A DNA stretch of 64,000 nt from Cellulomonas fimi ATCC 484 (GTDB lineage Bacteria > Actinomycetota > Actinomycetes > Actinomycetales > Cellulomonadaceae), in the NCBI RefSeq assembly GCF_000212695.1, contig NC_015514.1, forward strand, positions 248,001 to 312,000, read 5' to 3'. Below, in pieces: positions 52,532 to 59,903 of this stretch; positions within the stretch are counted from its first letter, which is position 1; every line of letters begins with the position of its first letter. Under the pieces are notes generated by a model. That model was given only the letters and a program-made list of their open reading frames with translations, did no database searches and was not told where the DNA came from. The translations under genes were made by a program, and so were the position numbers.

Positions 52532-54451
52532 TCAGCCGTGCAGCGGCAGGGTCAGCGTGGCCGGGGCGCCGTCGACGACGCGGACGGGGACGCCCCAGTC
52601 CTGCGCGTTGAGGTGGCACGCCGGGTACTCGACGGCCGGGTCGGCGTCGCAGCTCGCGGCGTGCGCGGTGACGTGCAGGACGCCCTCGCCGACGGCCGGG
52701 TCGAGACGCAGTGTGCGCGTGAGCGGCACGTCGTCGCCCGCGCCGTCGAGCAGCAGCCCGGGCGGCGTCGAGGACACCTGCAGGCGGGTCGACGGCCCGT
52801 ACCGGTCGTCGTACTTCTGCCCGGCGGCGGGCGTGAACACGACGTCGAGGCGTACCTCCCCGGCGGCGAGGTCGGTCACGGGTCGCTGCGTGCGGTGCGC
52901 GCCGCCGTCGACGACCTGGCCGGCGCCGGCGGGCAGCGTGACGCGCGTGATCCGGTGGGCGGCGGACTCGACGACGAGCACGTCGAGCGCGCCCGACGAC
53001 CCGGCGCCGTCGCGCGCGACGACGACCAGCCCGCTCGGCTCGGCCAGGTCCGACGCGACGGTCGTGACCTCCCCGGCGCCGGCGGGCTCGTCGGCGGCGG
53101 GCGGGACGTACCGGCGGACGGCGCCGTTGTAGGTGTCGGCGACGAGCACGGACCCGTCCGGCAGGGCCGCGACGCCGAGCGGGTGCTGCATGCGGGCCTC
53201 GTCGGCGCGCCCGTCGCGGTGCCCGAAGTCGAACAGTCCCTCGCCGACGGCGGTGCCGACCGTCCCGTCGGCGGGGTCGAGCCAGCGCAGGGCGGACGTC
53301 TCGGAGTCGGCGACCCACACGCGCCCGTCGGGGCCGACGGACAGCCCGGAGGGCTGCGCGAACCAGGCGCCCTCGCCCGGACCGTCGAGCAGGCCCTCGT
53401 TCATGGTGCCGGCGACGTGCCGGACGTCGGTGCCGTCGAACGTCCACAGCGTGTGGTTGCCGGCCATGGCGACGACGAACGCGCCGAGCACGGGCGACCA
53501 GGCGACGTCCCACGGCGACGAGAGCCGCACGTCGCGCGCGGGGCCGTCGTACCCGGCGCCGGTCCCGCCGCCGCGCACGTTGTCGGCCGCGCCGACCATG
53601 AGCTGCTCTCCCGTGCCGGCGACCGTCGTCACCGACCCGTCGGACAGCCGCACGCCGCGCAGCGCGTGGTTGACGGTGTCCGCGACGAGCACGTCGTACC
53701 CGAGGGTCGCGCGCAGGCCGTCGGGGACGAGGGCGAGCCCGTTGGGCTCGCTGAAGCGTGCCTCGTCGGGCCCGCCGTCGACGAACCCGCGCTCGCCCGA
53801 GCCGATGCGCCGGACGAGCGTCTCGCCGTCGGCGGCGAGCTCCGCGAGCCCGTGGTGCCCGGCGTCGGCGACGAGGAGCGTCCCGCCCGGCAGCGCGACC
53901 GCCTTCGCGGGGAAGCGCAACGTCCCGGCGACGGGTGCGGGCGGCACGTAGGGCCCGTGGCCGCGGTGCAGCGTGCCCTTCGCGTCGTGCTCCGCGACGA
54001 GGTCGCGGACCAGCACCTCGAGGTTGTGCCGGTGGCCCTCGCCGGCCATCTGCGCGACGACGTACCCCTCGGGGTCGATGACGACGAGCGTCGGCCACGC
54101 GCGCGCGGTGTACGCGGACCACGTGACGAGCTGCGGGTCGTCGAGGACGGGGTGGTGCACCTCGTACCGCTCGACGGCGGCGGCGAGCGCGACCGGGTCG
54201 GCCTCGTGCACGAACTTCGGGGAGTGCACGCCGACGACGACGAGGACGTCGCGGTGCTGCTCCTCGAGCTCGCGCAGCTCGTCGAGGACGTGCAGGCAGT
54301 TGACGCAGCAGAAGGTCCAGAAGTCGAGCACGACGACCTTGCCGCGCAGGTCTGCGAGCGTGACGTCCTTGCCGCCGGTGTTGAGCCACCCCCGCCCGAC
54401 GAGCTCGGAGGCGCGGACGCGGGGCAGGCGGACGGTGTTCTGCTCGTGCAC
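52532..54451 (-). CDS. Thioredoxin-NHL repeat protein (NHLRC2-like)
   Basis: 639 residues. An N-terminal thioredoxin-like domain has LDFWTFCCVNCLHVLDEL (redox pair Cys49 and Cys52). A beta-propeller of NHL repeats follows (ADAGHHGLAELAADG, VADTVNHALRGVRLSDG, VADSETSALRWLDPADG, VADTYNGAVRRYVPP), and a final beta-domain of about 130 residues ends the chain. No signal peptide, so it is cytosolic. Start uncertain: GTG at 54451 or TTG at 54463. Role unknown in bacteria; redox scaffolding is a reasonable guess. Confidence 0.88.
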   Translation of the reverse strand: MHEQNTVRLPRVRASELVGRGWLNTGGKDVTLADLRGKVVVLDFWTFCCVNCLHVLDELRELEEQHRDVLVVVGVHSPKFVHEADPVALAAAVERYEVHHPVLDDPQLVTWSAYTARAWPTLVVIDPEGYVVAQMAGEGHRHNLEVLVRDLVAEHDAKGTLHRGHGPYVPPAPVAGTLRFPAKAVALPGGTLLVADAGHHGLAELAADGETLVRRIGSGERGFVDGGPDEARFSEPNGLALVPDGLRATLGYDVLVADTVNHALRGVRLSDGSVTTVAGTGEQLMVGAADNVRGGGTGAGYDGPARDVRLSSPWDVAWSPVLGAFVVAMAGNHTLWTFDGTDVRHVAGTMNEGLLDGPGEGAWFAQPSGLSVGPDGRVWVADSETSALRWLDPADGTVGTAVGEGLFDFGHRDGRADEARMQHPLGVAALPDGSVLVADTYNGAVRRYVPPAADEPAGAGEVTTVASDLAEPSGLVVVARDGAGSSGALDVLVVESAAHRITRVTLPAGAGQVVDGGAHRTQRPVTDLAAGEVRLDVVFTPAAGQKYDDRYGPSTRLQVSSTPPGLLLDGAGDDVPLTRTLRLDPAVGEGVLHVTAHAASCDADPAVEYPACHLNAQDWGVPVRVVDGAPATLTLPLHG

Positions 54452-54556
54452 GCCCCTAGTCAACAGGACGCGGCGGGGAGCCCGGACCGCCCGGCTCCCG
54501 CCCGCGGCCGTGCGGGCAGCACCCTCCGGGTCGGTGCACCCCGGCGGTCGGACGCG

Positions 54557-54601
54557 GGACGCCCGCCGTCCGGCCGGTGAGGGCCGGGCCGGCGGGCGTC
54601 C
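54557..54601. terminator. Hairpin terminator near LPMO gene end
   Basis: GGACGCCCGCC pairs with GGCGGGCGTCC (11 bp), with CCGGCC/GGCCGG extending the stem. It lies 33 bases past the LPMO stop on the minus strand. Confidence 0.75.
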
Positions 54602-54634
54602 GGATGGTGCGTCGTGCTGCGTCGTGCGTGGTCG

Positions 54635-55702
54635 TCAGTGCGTGCCGCAGGAGACGGCGGTGACGCCCTGGCCGTTGCCGCTGCCGATGAAGCCGGCGGT
54701 CGCGGTGCCGCCCGCGGCCAGCTTGCTGTTCCAGTCGACGCTGGTCAGCGTGTTGGCGGCGGACAGCGTGCTGCTCCACGCCTGCTGGACGGTGGTCCCG
54801 CCGATGCTCGTGTGCCAGCCCGTGATGGCGCTCGCACCGGCGGTGACGGTCACCTCGCCGACGAACCCGGAGCCCCACGAGTTCACGACCTTCACGGTCG
54901 CGGTGCAGCCGCCCGTGCCGTGCGTGGGCGTCGTCGTCGGGGTGGGCGTGACGGTGGGCGTGACGGTCGGCGTCGGCGTCACCGTCGGCGTGGGCGTGAC
55001 CGTGGGCGTGACGGTGGGCGTCGGCGTCGGGGTGGTGGTCGTGCCGCCGACGTTGATGTCGGAGCACAGGTAGTACGGCTGGTCGAGGTGGCTGGCCTGC
55101 CAGATCGTGAACAGCACCGCACGGCCGCTGCGGCCCGTCAGGTCCACGTCGGTCTGGTAGAGCCCGGTCGTGCCGTAGCGGCCGGTCTCCTTCAGGAGCG
55201 TGATGTCGTCCCAGCCGAGCGCCTCCTTCGTCGGGTCGAAGCCCGGCTTGGAGACGTAGATCCGCAGGTAGTCGGCGCCGTGCTTCGCGCCGTCGGTGAG
55301 CGTGAGCGTGAACTTCTCAGGGACGGCCTTCGCGGTCCACGGCCCCGGGGTGTCGAGGTAGTCGTAGCGCGGCGAGAACGTGCGGCCGCCGGAGCAGAGC
55401 TGCCCGTCGGGGATCACGGCCTCGTGCCGGCCGCCGACGTTCTCGCGGTACAGGCCGTTCCAGTTCCACATGGCGTTCGGGTCGTGCTGGAAGGCGCCCC
55501 AGCACATGGGGTCGAGCGTCGCCATCTGGGGGTTGAGGTGGTCCGAGCCCCAACGTTCCCAGCAGCTGTAGTTGCGGGTGGGTGGGTCGGTGACGGAGCC
55601 GTGGGCGGAGGCAGGGGTGGACGCGACGACGGCGGCGCCGATCGCCACGGCGACGGCTGCGAGCGCGGCCAGGAGGGTGCGCGGTCTTGCACGGACGGAC
55701 AT
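54635..55702 (-). CDS. Secreted AA10 lytic polysaccharide monooxygenase with CBM2
   Basis: 355 residues. The signal peptide ends ASA, leaving mature His34 (HGSVTDPPTRNYSC), the first ligand of the copper histidine brace. The AA10 domain runs to about 216 and includes FQHDPNAMWNWNGLYREN and PYYLCSDINVGG. A Thr-Pro-Val linker (about 218-258) joins a C-terminal CBM2 with CTATVKVVNSWGSGF and ITGWHTSIGGT, plus the closing Cys. It cleaves crystalline cellulose or chitin oxidatively; CBM2 points to cellulose. GAGAGGAGAA precedes the ATG. Confidence 0.95.
   Translation of the reverse strand: MSVRARPRTLLAALAAVAVAIGAAVVASTPASAHGSVTDPPTRNYSCWERWGSDHLNPQMATLDPMCWGAFQHDPNAMWNWNGLYRENVGGRHEAVIPDGQLCSGGRTFSPRYDYLDTPGPWTAKAVPEKFTLTLTDGAKHGADYLRIYVSKPGFDPTKEALGWDDITLLKETGRYGTTGLYQTDVDLTGRSGRAVLFTIWQASHLDQPYYLCSDINVGGTTTTPTPTPTVTPTVTPTPTVTPTPTVTPTVTPTPTTTPTHGTGGCTATVKVVNSWGSGFVGEVTVTAGASAITGWHTSIGGTTVQQAWSSTLSAANTLTSVDWNSKLAAGGTATAGFIGSGNGQGVTAVSCGTH
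54926..55040 (-). repeat. Thr-Pro-Val linker tandem repeat in LPMO
   Basis: Repeats of a 6-base GTGACG/GTGGGC-type pattern encode alternating TVTPT units. Typical of glycosylated flexible linkers between catalytic and binding domains. Confidence 0.8.
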
Positions 55703-55840
55703 GCGGTTCTCCTCTCGATGCGGGACGGCCCCCGTGAGCGCGTCCCGGCACCGGCCTCGCTGCCGTCGCGCCGAGGTCGCGTCCCCTGGGCCTCCACCCT
55801 GGGGACGCGCGCGCGCGACGGCCACCGTCTGAAGCGATTC

Positions 55841-55858
55841 GTGTCGCGGTTTCGACAC
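55841..55858. promoter_or_regulatory. Inverted repeat between LPMO and patatin genes
   Basis: GTGTCG-N6-CGACAC with a further CCGTGTC half-site 4 bases on. It lies 138 bases upstream of the LPMO start and 69 bases before the patatin start. Confidence 0.42.
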
Positions 55859-55927
55859 ACCGTGTCAGCATCCGGTGGCCCGCCGGGTCGTCGGGCCGGA
55901 CCCCGGGCGCTGTGCCACGATCCGCTC

Positions 55928-56749
55928 ATGACGGTCGGCTTCGTCCTCGGAGGCGGCGGCGTGCGCGGTGCCGTGCAGGTCGGGATGCTGCAGGCGCTGT
56001 TCGAGGCCGGCGTGCGGCCCGACACGGTCGTCGGCACGTCGATCGGGGCGATCAACGGCGCGGCCGTCGCCGCCGACCCGTCGTCGTCCGTCGTCGACCG
56101 GCTCGTCGAGGCGTGGGCGTCGCCGACCGCGGCCGCCGTCTACGGGGACTCCTGGCCACGCCAGCTGCGCCGGCTCGCCCGCTCGCGCACCCATCTCAAC
56201 GACCCGGCGCCGCTGCGGGCCCTGCTGGAGGACATGCTGGGGGCCGACCGCACGTTCGAGGACCTCACGGTCCCGCTCGCGGTCGCGGCGGCGAGCATCG
56301 AGCGGACGGCCGAGCGGTGGTTCGACAGCGGGCCGCTCATCCCCGCGGTCCTGGCGTCGTCGTCCGTGCCGGGGGTGCTGCCGCCGACCCGGATCGGCGA
56401 CGAGCACTTCGTCGACGGCGGGATCGTCAACTCGATCCCGCTGGGTGAGGCCGTCGAGCGCGGTGCGACGACGGTGTACGTGCTGCAGGTCGGCCGGATC
56501 GAGGAGGCGGTCATGGCACCGGAGAAGCCGAGCGACGTCGCGCGGGTCAGCTTCGAGATCGCGCGACGGCACCGCTTCACGCGCGAGATCGAGCGCGTCC
56601 CGACGGGCGTCGACGTGCACGTCCTGCCCAGCGGCGGGCCCGCCCCGGGCGACGAGAGGCTGGGCTCGTACCGCCGGATGGACGTGACGCGGCGCCGGAT
56701 CGACGCGGCCTACGCGGCCACGCGCGACTACCTCGCGGACCTGCCGTGA
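55928..56749 (+). CDS. Patatin-like phospholipase
   Basis: 273 residues. The oxyanion-hole glycines are LGGGGVRGAVQVG, the nucleophile is in VGTSIGAING (Ser38), and the dyad Asp is in FVDGGIVNSIPL (Asp163). It is a bacterial RssA-type cytoplasmic lipase. Its stop overlaps the acyltransferase GTG as GTGA, so hydrolysis and re-acylation of lipids may be linked. Confidence 0.93.
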   Translation: MTVGFVLGGGGVRGAVQVGMLQALFEAGVRPDTVVGTSIGAINGAAVAADPSSSVVDRLVEAWASPTAAAVYGDSWPRQLRRLARSRTHLNDPAPLRALLEDMLGADRTFEDLTVPLAVAAASIERTAERWFDSGPLIPAVLASSSVPGVLPPTRIGDEHFVDGGIVNSIPLGEAVERGATTVYVLQVGRIEEAVMAPEKPSDVARVSFEIARRHRFTREIERVPTGVDVHVLPSGGPAPGDERLGSYRRMDVTRRRIDAAYAATRDYLADLP

Positions 56750-57798
56750 CCTGGCGGCTGCCCCCGCGGTGGGTGCGCCGCGTGCTCCTCGCCCCCGCGA
56801 TCGTGCTGCTCGCCGTCGTGCTGGTCCCCACCAGCGCGTTCCTCGTGCTGCTCGCCCTCGGCGCGGTGACGTGGGCGCTGCCCGGCCGGCTGCGCGTGCC
56901 GCGTGCGCTGTGGATGGCGAGCTTCTACGTCCTGTGGGACGCGGCGTGCCTCGTCGCGCTGCTCGGCCTGTGGATCGGGTCGGGCTTCGGCTGGGCGATC
57001 CACCGGCCCGCGTTCGAGCGGGCGCACTACCGGCTCGCGCGGCACATGCTCCAGCTCCTGTTCTGGCAGGTCCGGTGGACGTTGCGGCTCCGCATCGACG
57101 TCGTCGACGCCGACCTGGGGACCGTGCTCACGGGCACGCCCGTCGTCGTGGCCAGCCGGCACGCCGGGCCGGGCGACTCGTTCATCCTCGTGCACGCGCT
57201 GCTCAACTGGTTCGACCGCGAGCCGCGGATCGTCCTCAAGGACACCCTGCAGTGGGACCCCGCGATCGACGTGCTGCTCAACCGTCTGCCGACGCAGTTC
57301 GTCACGCCGCGCAAGGCTCGTCGCGAGGGCGCCCCCAGCCAGGCCGCAGCGGTCGGGGACCTCGCCGAGGGGCTGGGCCCGCGCGGCGCGCTGCTGATCT
57401 TCCCCGAGGGCGGCAACTTCACGCCCCGGCGTCGGGCGGCCCGCATCGCCGCGCTGCGCCGCGACGGGCGTGCGGCGCTCGCGGTGCAGGCGGAGCAGAT
57501 GACGAACGTCATGGCGCCGCACGCCGGCGGGATCCTGTCCGCGCTCGACGAGGCCCCCGGCGCGGGTGTCGTCTTCGTGGGGCACACCGGCCTGGACCGG
57601 CTCGTCACCGTGCACGACATCTGGCGCGAGCTGCCCATGGACAAGCGCATCGTCATGAAGGGGTGGACCGTCGCGCCCGCCGACGTGCCGCGCGACCGTG
57701 ACGCCGCGGAGGCCTGGCTGTTCGCGTCGTGGCGCCGCATCGACGAGTGGATCGAGGAGCACGAGCCCCCGGAGGTGCCCGTCGCCCCGGCGGCCTGA
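56746..57798 (+). CDS. PlsC-like lysophospholipid acyltransferase
   Basis: 350 residues. Two or three N-terminal membrane helices (VLLAPAIVLLAVVLVPTSAF; WMASFYVLWDAACLVALLGL) precede the acyltransferase motifs: SRHAGPGDSFILVH (the HX4D-like catalytic block) and IFPEGGNFTPRRR (the FPEG block). It moves acyl groups to a lyso-lipid at the membrane. Translation is coupled with the patatin gene. Confidence 0.88.
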   Translation: MTWRLPPRWVRRVLLAPAIVLLAVVLVPTSAFLVLLALGAVTWALPGRLRVPRALWMASFYVLWDAACLVALLGLWIGSGFGWAIHRPAFERAHYRLARHMLQLLFWQVRWTLRLRIDVVDADLGTVLTGTPVVVASRHAGPGDSFILVHALLNWFDREPRIVLKDTLQWDPAIDVLLNRLPTQFVTPRKARREGAPSQAAAVGDLAEGLGPRGALLIFPEGGNFTPRRRAARIAALRRDGRAALAVQAEQMTNVMAPHAGGILSALDEAPGAGVVFVGHTGLDRLVTVHDIWRELPMDKRIVMKGWTVAPADVPRDRDAAEAWLFASWRRIDEWIEEHEPPEVPVAPAA

Positions 57799-57831
57799 GG
57801 CCGCCCGCCGCCCGACGGCGCCGCGGACGGG

Positions 57832-59232
57832 TCAGACGGCGTCGAGGACGTAGATGCGGGGGTGGTGCCCCTTGGCGAAGACGCGCAGCGTCTGCCGGAC
57901 CGACCAGAGGCCGGCGGCGTCGCGCAGGCACCGCTCCATGACCTTGACCTCGTGCGTGACGACGACGCACCGCGCGTGCGGGGACGCGGCCGCGCGGGCC
58001 GCCCGCAGGACGGCGGCGTGCAGGTCCGCCGCGTGCGCGTGCGCGCCGTGCAGGCCGCTCCACGGCGGGTCGACGAGGACCAGGTCGAACCGCTCGTCGC
58101 CCGCGAGGGCGGAGGGGAGCGGGGCGAGGGCGTCCGCGGCGGCGACCGTCGCGCGCACGCGGGCCGCCGCGAGGTTGGCCCGGGCCGCGTCGAGCGCCGC
58201 CGGGGCGGTGTCGACGCCGACCGCGGCAGCCGCCGGGCCCGCGAGCAGCCGCTCGACGAGCAGCGTCCCCGAGCCGCACATGAGGTTGAGCACGCGCTCC
58301 TCGGGCCGGACCTCTGCGAGGCGCACCATCGCCGCCGCGATCGTCGCGTTGAGCGCCCCCGGGTAGTCGGCGACGCGCCACGTGCGCGCCGACAGGGGGC
58401 GCGGGCCGATCCGGACGAGCACGTCCCAGCCGGGGTCGGCGTCGGCGCCCGTCCCCCCGTGGCCGGCGCGTCCCGCCCCGCCGCCGGTCCGCCCGCCGTC
58501 GCCACGGCCGTCGCCCGCGCGCGGGCTGCCGCGGCGCACGCGCACGACCAGCTCGCCGTCCTCGGGGTCGTGCCGCAGGCCGGTCGCCTCGTGCAGGAGC
58601 TCCGCGAGGCGGCGGAAGACGGTCGAGTCGCTGCCCGCGGCCTCGAACCGGAACGTCGAGGAGCCCGCGACCCGCAGGGAGGCGTAGACCGCGTCGACGA
58701 TGCGCGCGAGGTGGTCGCCGCTGGTCAGCGACCGGGGCCTCGGGACGTCGAAGTGCAGCGCGACGTACGCGGCGACCGCGGTCCGCAGGCGCAGCACGTC
58801 GGCGAGCGGGCCGTCGACGCGGACGGCGAGCGCGTCGGCGCGGCCCGGGACGTCCACGGGTGCGCGGCGCGGGCCGAGGACGTCGACGACCTCGTCGTGC
58901 AGGACATCCCGCAGGCCGTCGAGGTAGGTGAGCTCGACGAGCGTCCCGGTCGGCCGGGCCGTGCGCGCGGGGCGGGCTGCGTCGCGCACGTGGCGACGGT
59001 CGTCGCGCCGCTTGCCCCCGTCGCGCGGTGCGTCGCCGCGTCGCGCTCCGCCGTCGCGCGGTGCGTCGCCGCGTCGTGCGCCGCCGTCGCGCGGTGCGTC
59101 GCCGCGTCGTGCGCCGCCGTCACGCGGTGCGTCGCCGCGTCGTGCGCCGCCGTCCCGGTGCCGGTCGTCGCGCCCCGGGCTACCGCCCGGGTTCCGTGCT
59201 CCCTTCCCGTGCCCGGCGCCGCCGCGCGGCAT
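57832..59232 (-). CDS. RNA methyltransferase (UPF0020/THUMP type) with repeat tail
   Basis: 466 residues. An Arg/Gly/Asp-rich N-terminal tail of about 80 residues contains four copies of the 11-residue unit DGGARRGDAPR. A THUMP-like domain (to about 290) and a Rossmann methyltransferase domain follow, with SAM motif LNLMCGSGTLLVERLLAG and the catalytic DPPW in LVLVDPPWSG. It probably modifies guanine in tRNA or rRNA. The charged tail would strengthen RNA binding. It shares one base with the upstream TetR stop. Confidence 0.88.
   Translation of the reverse strand: MPRGGAGHGKGARNPGGSPGRDDRHRDGGARRGDAPRDGGARRGDAPRDGGARRGDAPRDGGARRGDAPRDGGKRRDDRRHVRDAARPARTARPTGTLVELTYLDGLRDVLHDEVVDVLGPRRAPVDVPGRADALAVRVDGPLADVLRLRTAVAAYVALHFDVPRPRSLTSGDHLARIVDAVYASLRVAGSSTFRFEAAGSDSTVFRRLAELLHEATGLRHDPEDGELVVRVRRGSPRAGDGRGDGGRTGGGAGRAGHGGTGADADPGWDVLVRIGPRPLSARTWRVADYPGALNATIAAAMVRLAEVRPEERVLNLMCGSGTLLVERLLAGPAAAAVGVDTAPAALDAARANLAAARVRATVAAADALAPLPSALAGDERFDLVLVDPPWSGLHGAHAHAADLHAAVLRAARAAASPHARCVVVTHEVKVMERCLRDAAGLWSVRQTLRVFAKGHHPRIYVLDAV
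59018..59152 (-). repeat. 33-base coding tandem repeat, about 4 copies
   Basis: Near-identical 33-base units starting near 59025, 59058, 59091 and 59124 encode DGGARRGDAPR in the methyltransferase tail. In-frame copy changes by slippage would alter tail length only. Confidence 0.88.
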
Positions 59233-59837
59233 CAGGCGGGGACGGGCGTGAGTGCGCCGACGGCGCGCAGCACGAAGGTCTCGGTCTGCTCGATGGCGCG
59301 CTCGCGGTCGGCCCCCGCCTCGGGCACCCCGCGCCCGGACAGGCACGCGTTGACGAGCGGCACGGTCGTGTCGAGGTCCTGCTCGGGGAAGACGCCCGCC
59401 TCGAGCCCGGCCGCGAGGATGCGGCGCAGGATCTGCTCGACGAGGACGACGTGCTCGCGCACGCGCTGCTGGGCGCCGCGGGACAGGACGGACCGCAGCT
59501 CCGGCCCGGGGGCGACGTGGTAGACGCGCTTGAGGTTCGCCTGCTGCCGGACGTAGGTGCGCAGCTGCTCGACGGGGTCGTCGATGTCGTCGAGCGAGCG
59601 CTGCAGCGTCGCGGTGTACTGCTCGGTCTCGTGCGTGATGAACCCGAGGAGCAGCGACTCCTTGTCGGGGAAGTGGTTGTAGACGGCGGTGCGTCCGACG
59701 CCCGCGGCCTGCGCGATCTCGGCGAGCGTGATGGCGTCGAAGCCGCGCTCGGCCATGAGGGCGGACAGCGCGGCGAAGAGCTTGCTGCGCGTCTGCTCGC
59801 GGTGCTCGTGCAGCGACCCGCCGATGATCTTGGGCAT
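59232..59837 (-). CDS. TetR-family transcriptional regulator
   Basis: 201 residues. The N-terminal helix-turn-helix is ITLAEIAQAAGVGRTAVYNH followed by FPDKESLLLGFI. The C-terminal domain is an all-helix ligand and dimer domain. The ATG of MPKIIGGSLHEHREQTR was chosen. The stop shares one base with the methyltransferase ATG. A palindrome at 59841-59861 lies directly before its start, indicating autoregulation. Confidence 0.92.
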   Translation of the reverse strand: MPKIIGGSLHEHREQTRSKLFAALSALMAERGFDAITLAEIAQAAGVGRTAVYNHFPDKESLLLGFITHETEQYTATLQRSLDDIDDPVEQLRTYVRQQANLKRVYHVAPGPELRSVLSRGAQQRVREHVVLVEQILRRILAAGLEAGVFPEQDLDTTVPLVNACLSGRGVPEAGADRERAIEQTETFVLRAVGALTPVPA

Positions 59838-59840
59838 GGT

Positions 59841-59861
59841 GACATCATCGCACGTGGTGTC
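59841..59861. promoter_or_regulatory. Candidate TetR operator
   Basis: GACATCA-N7-TGGTGTC, 7-base arms with one mismatch, four bases upstream of the regulator ATG. Size and spacing fit a TetR dimer. Confidence 0.55.
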
Positions 59862-59903
59862 AGAAAAGCGGACCACGGGTCCGCCGGCCGGTCAGCACCC
59901 GCG

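Noticed and set aside
59018..59152. Regularly spaced repeats considered as a CRISPR array
   Set aside because: Units are contiguous with no spacers and encode an in-frame peptide repeat.
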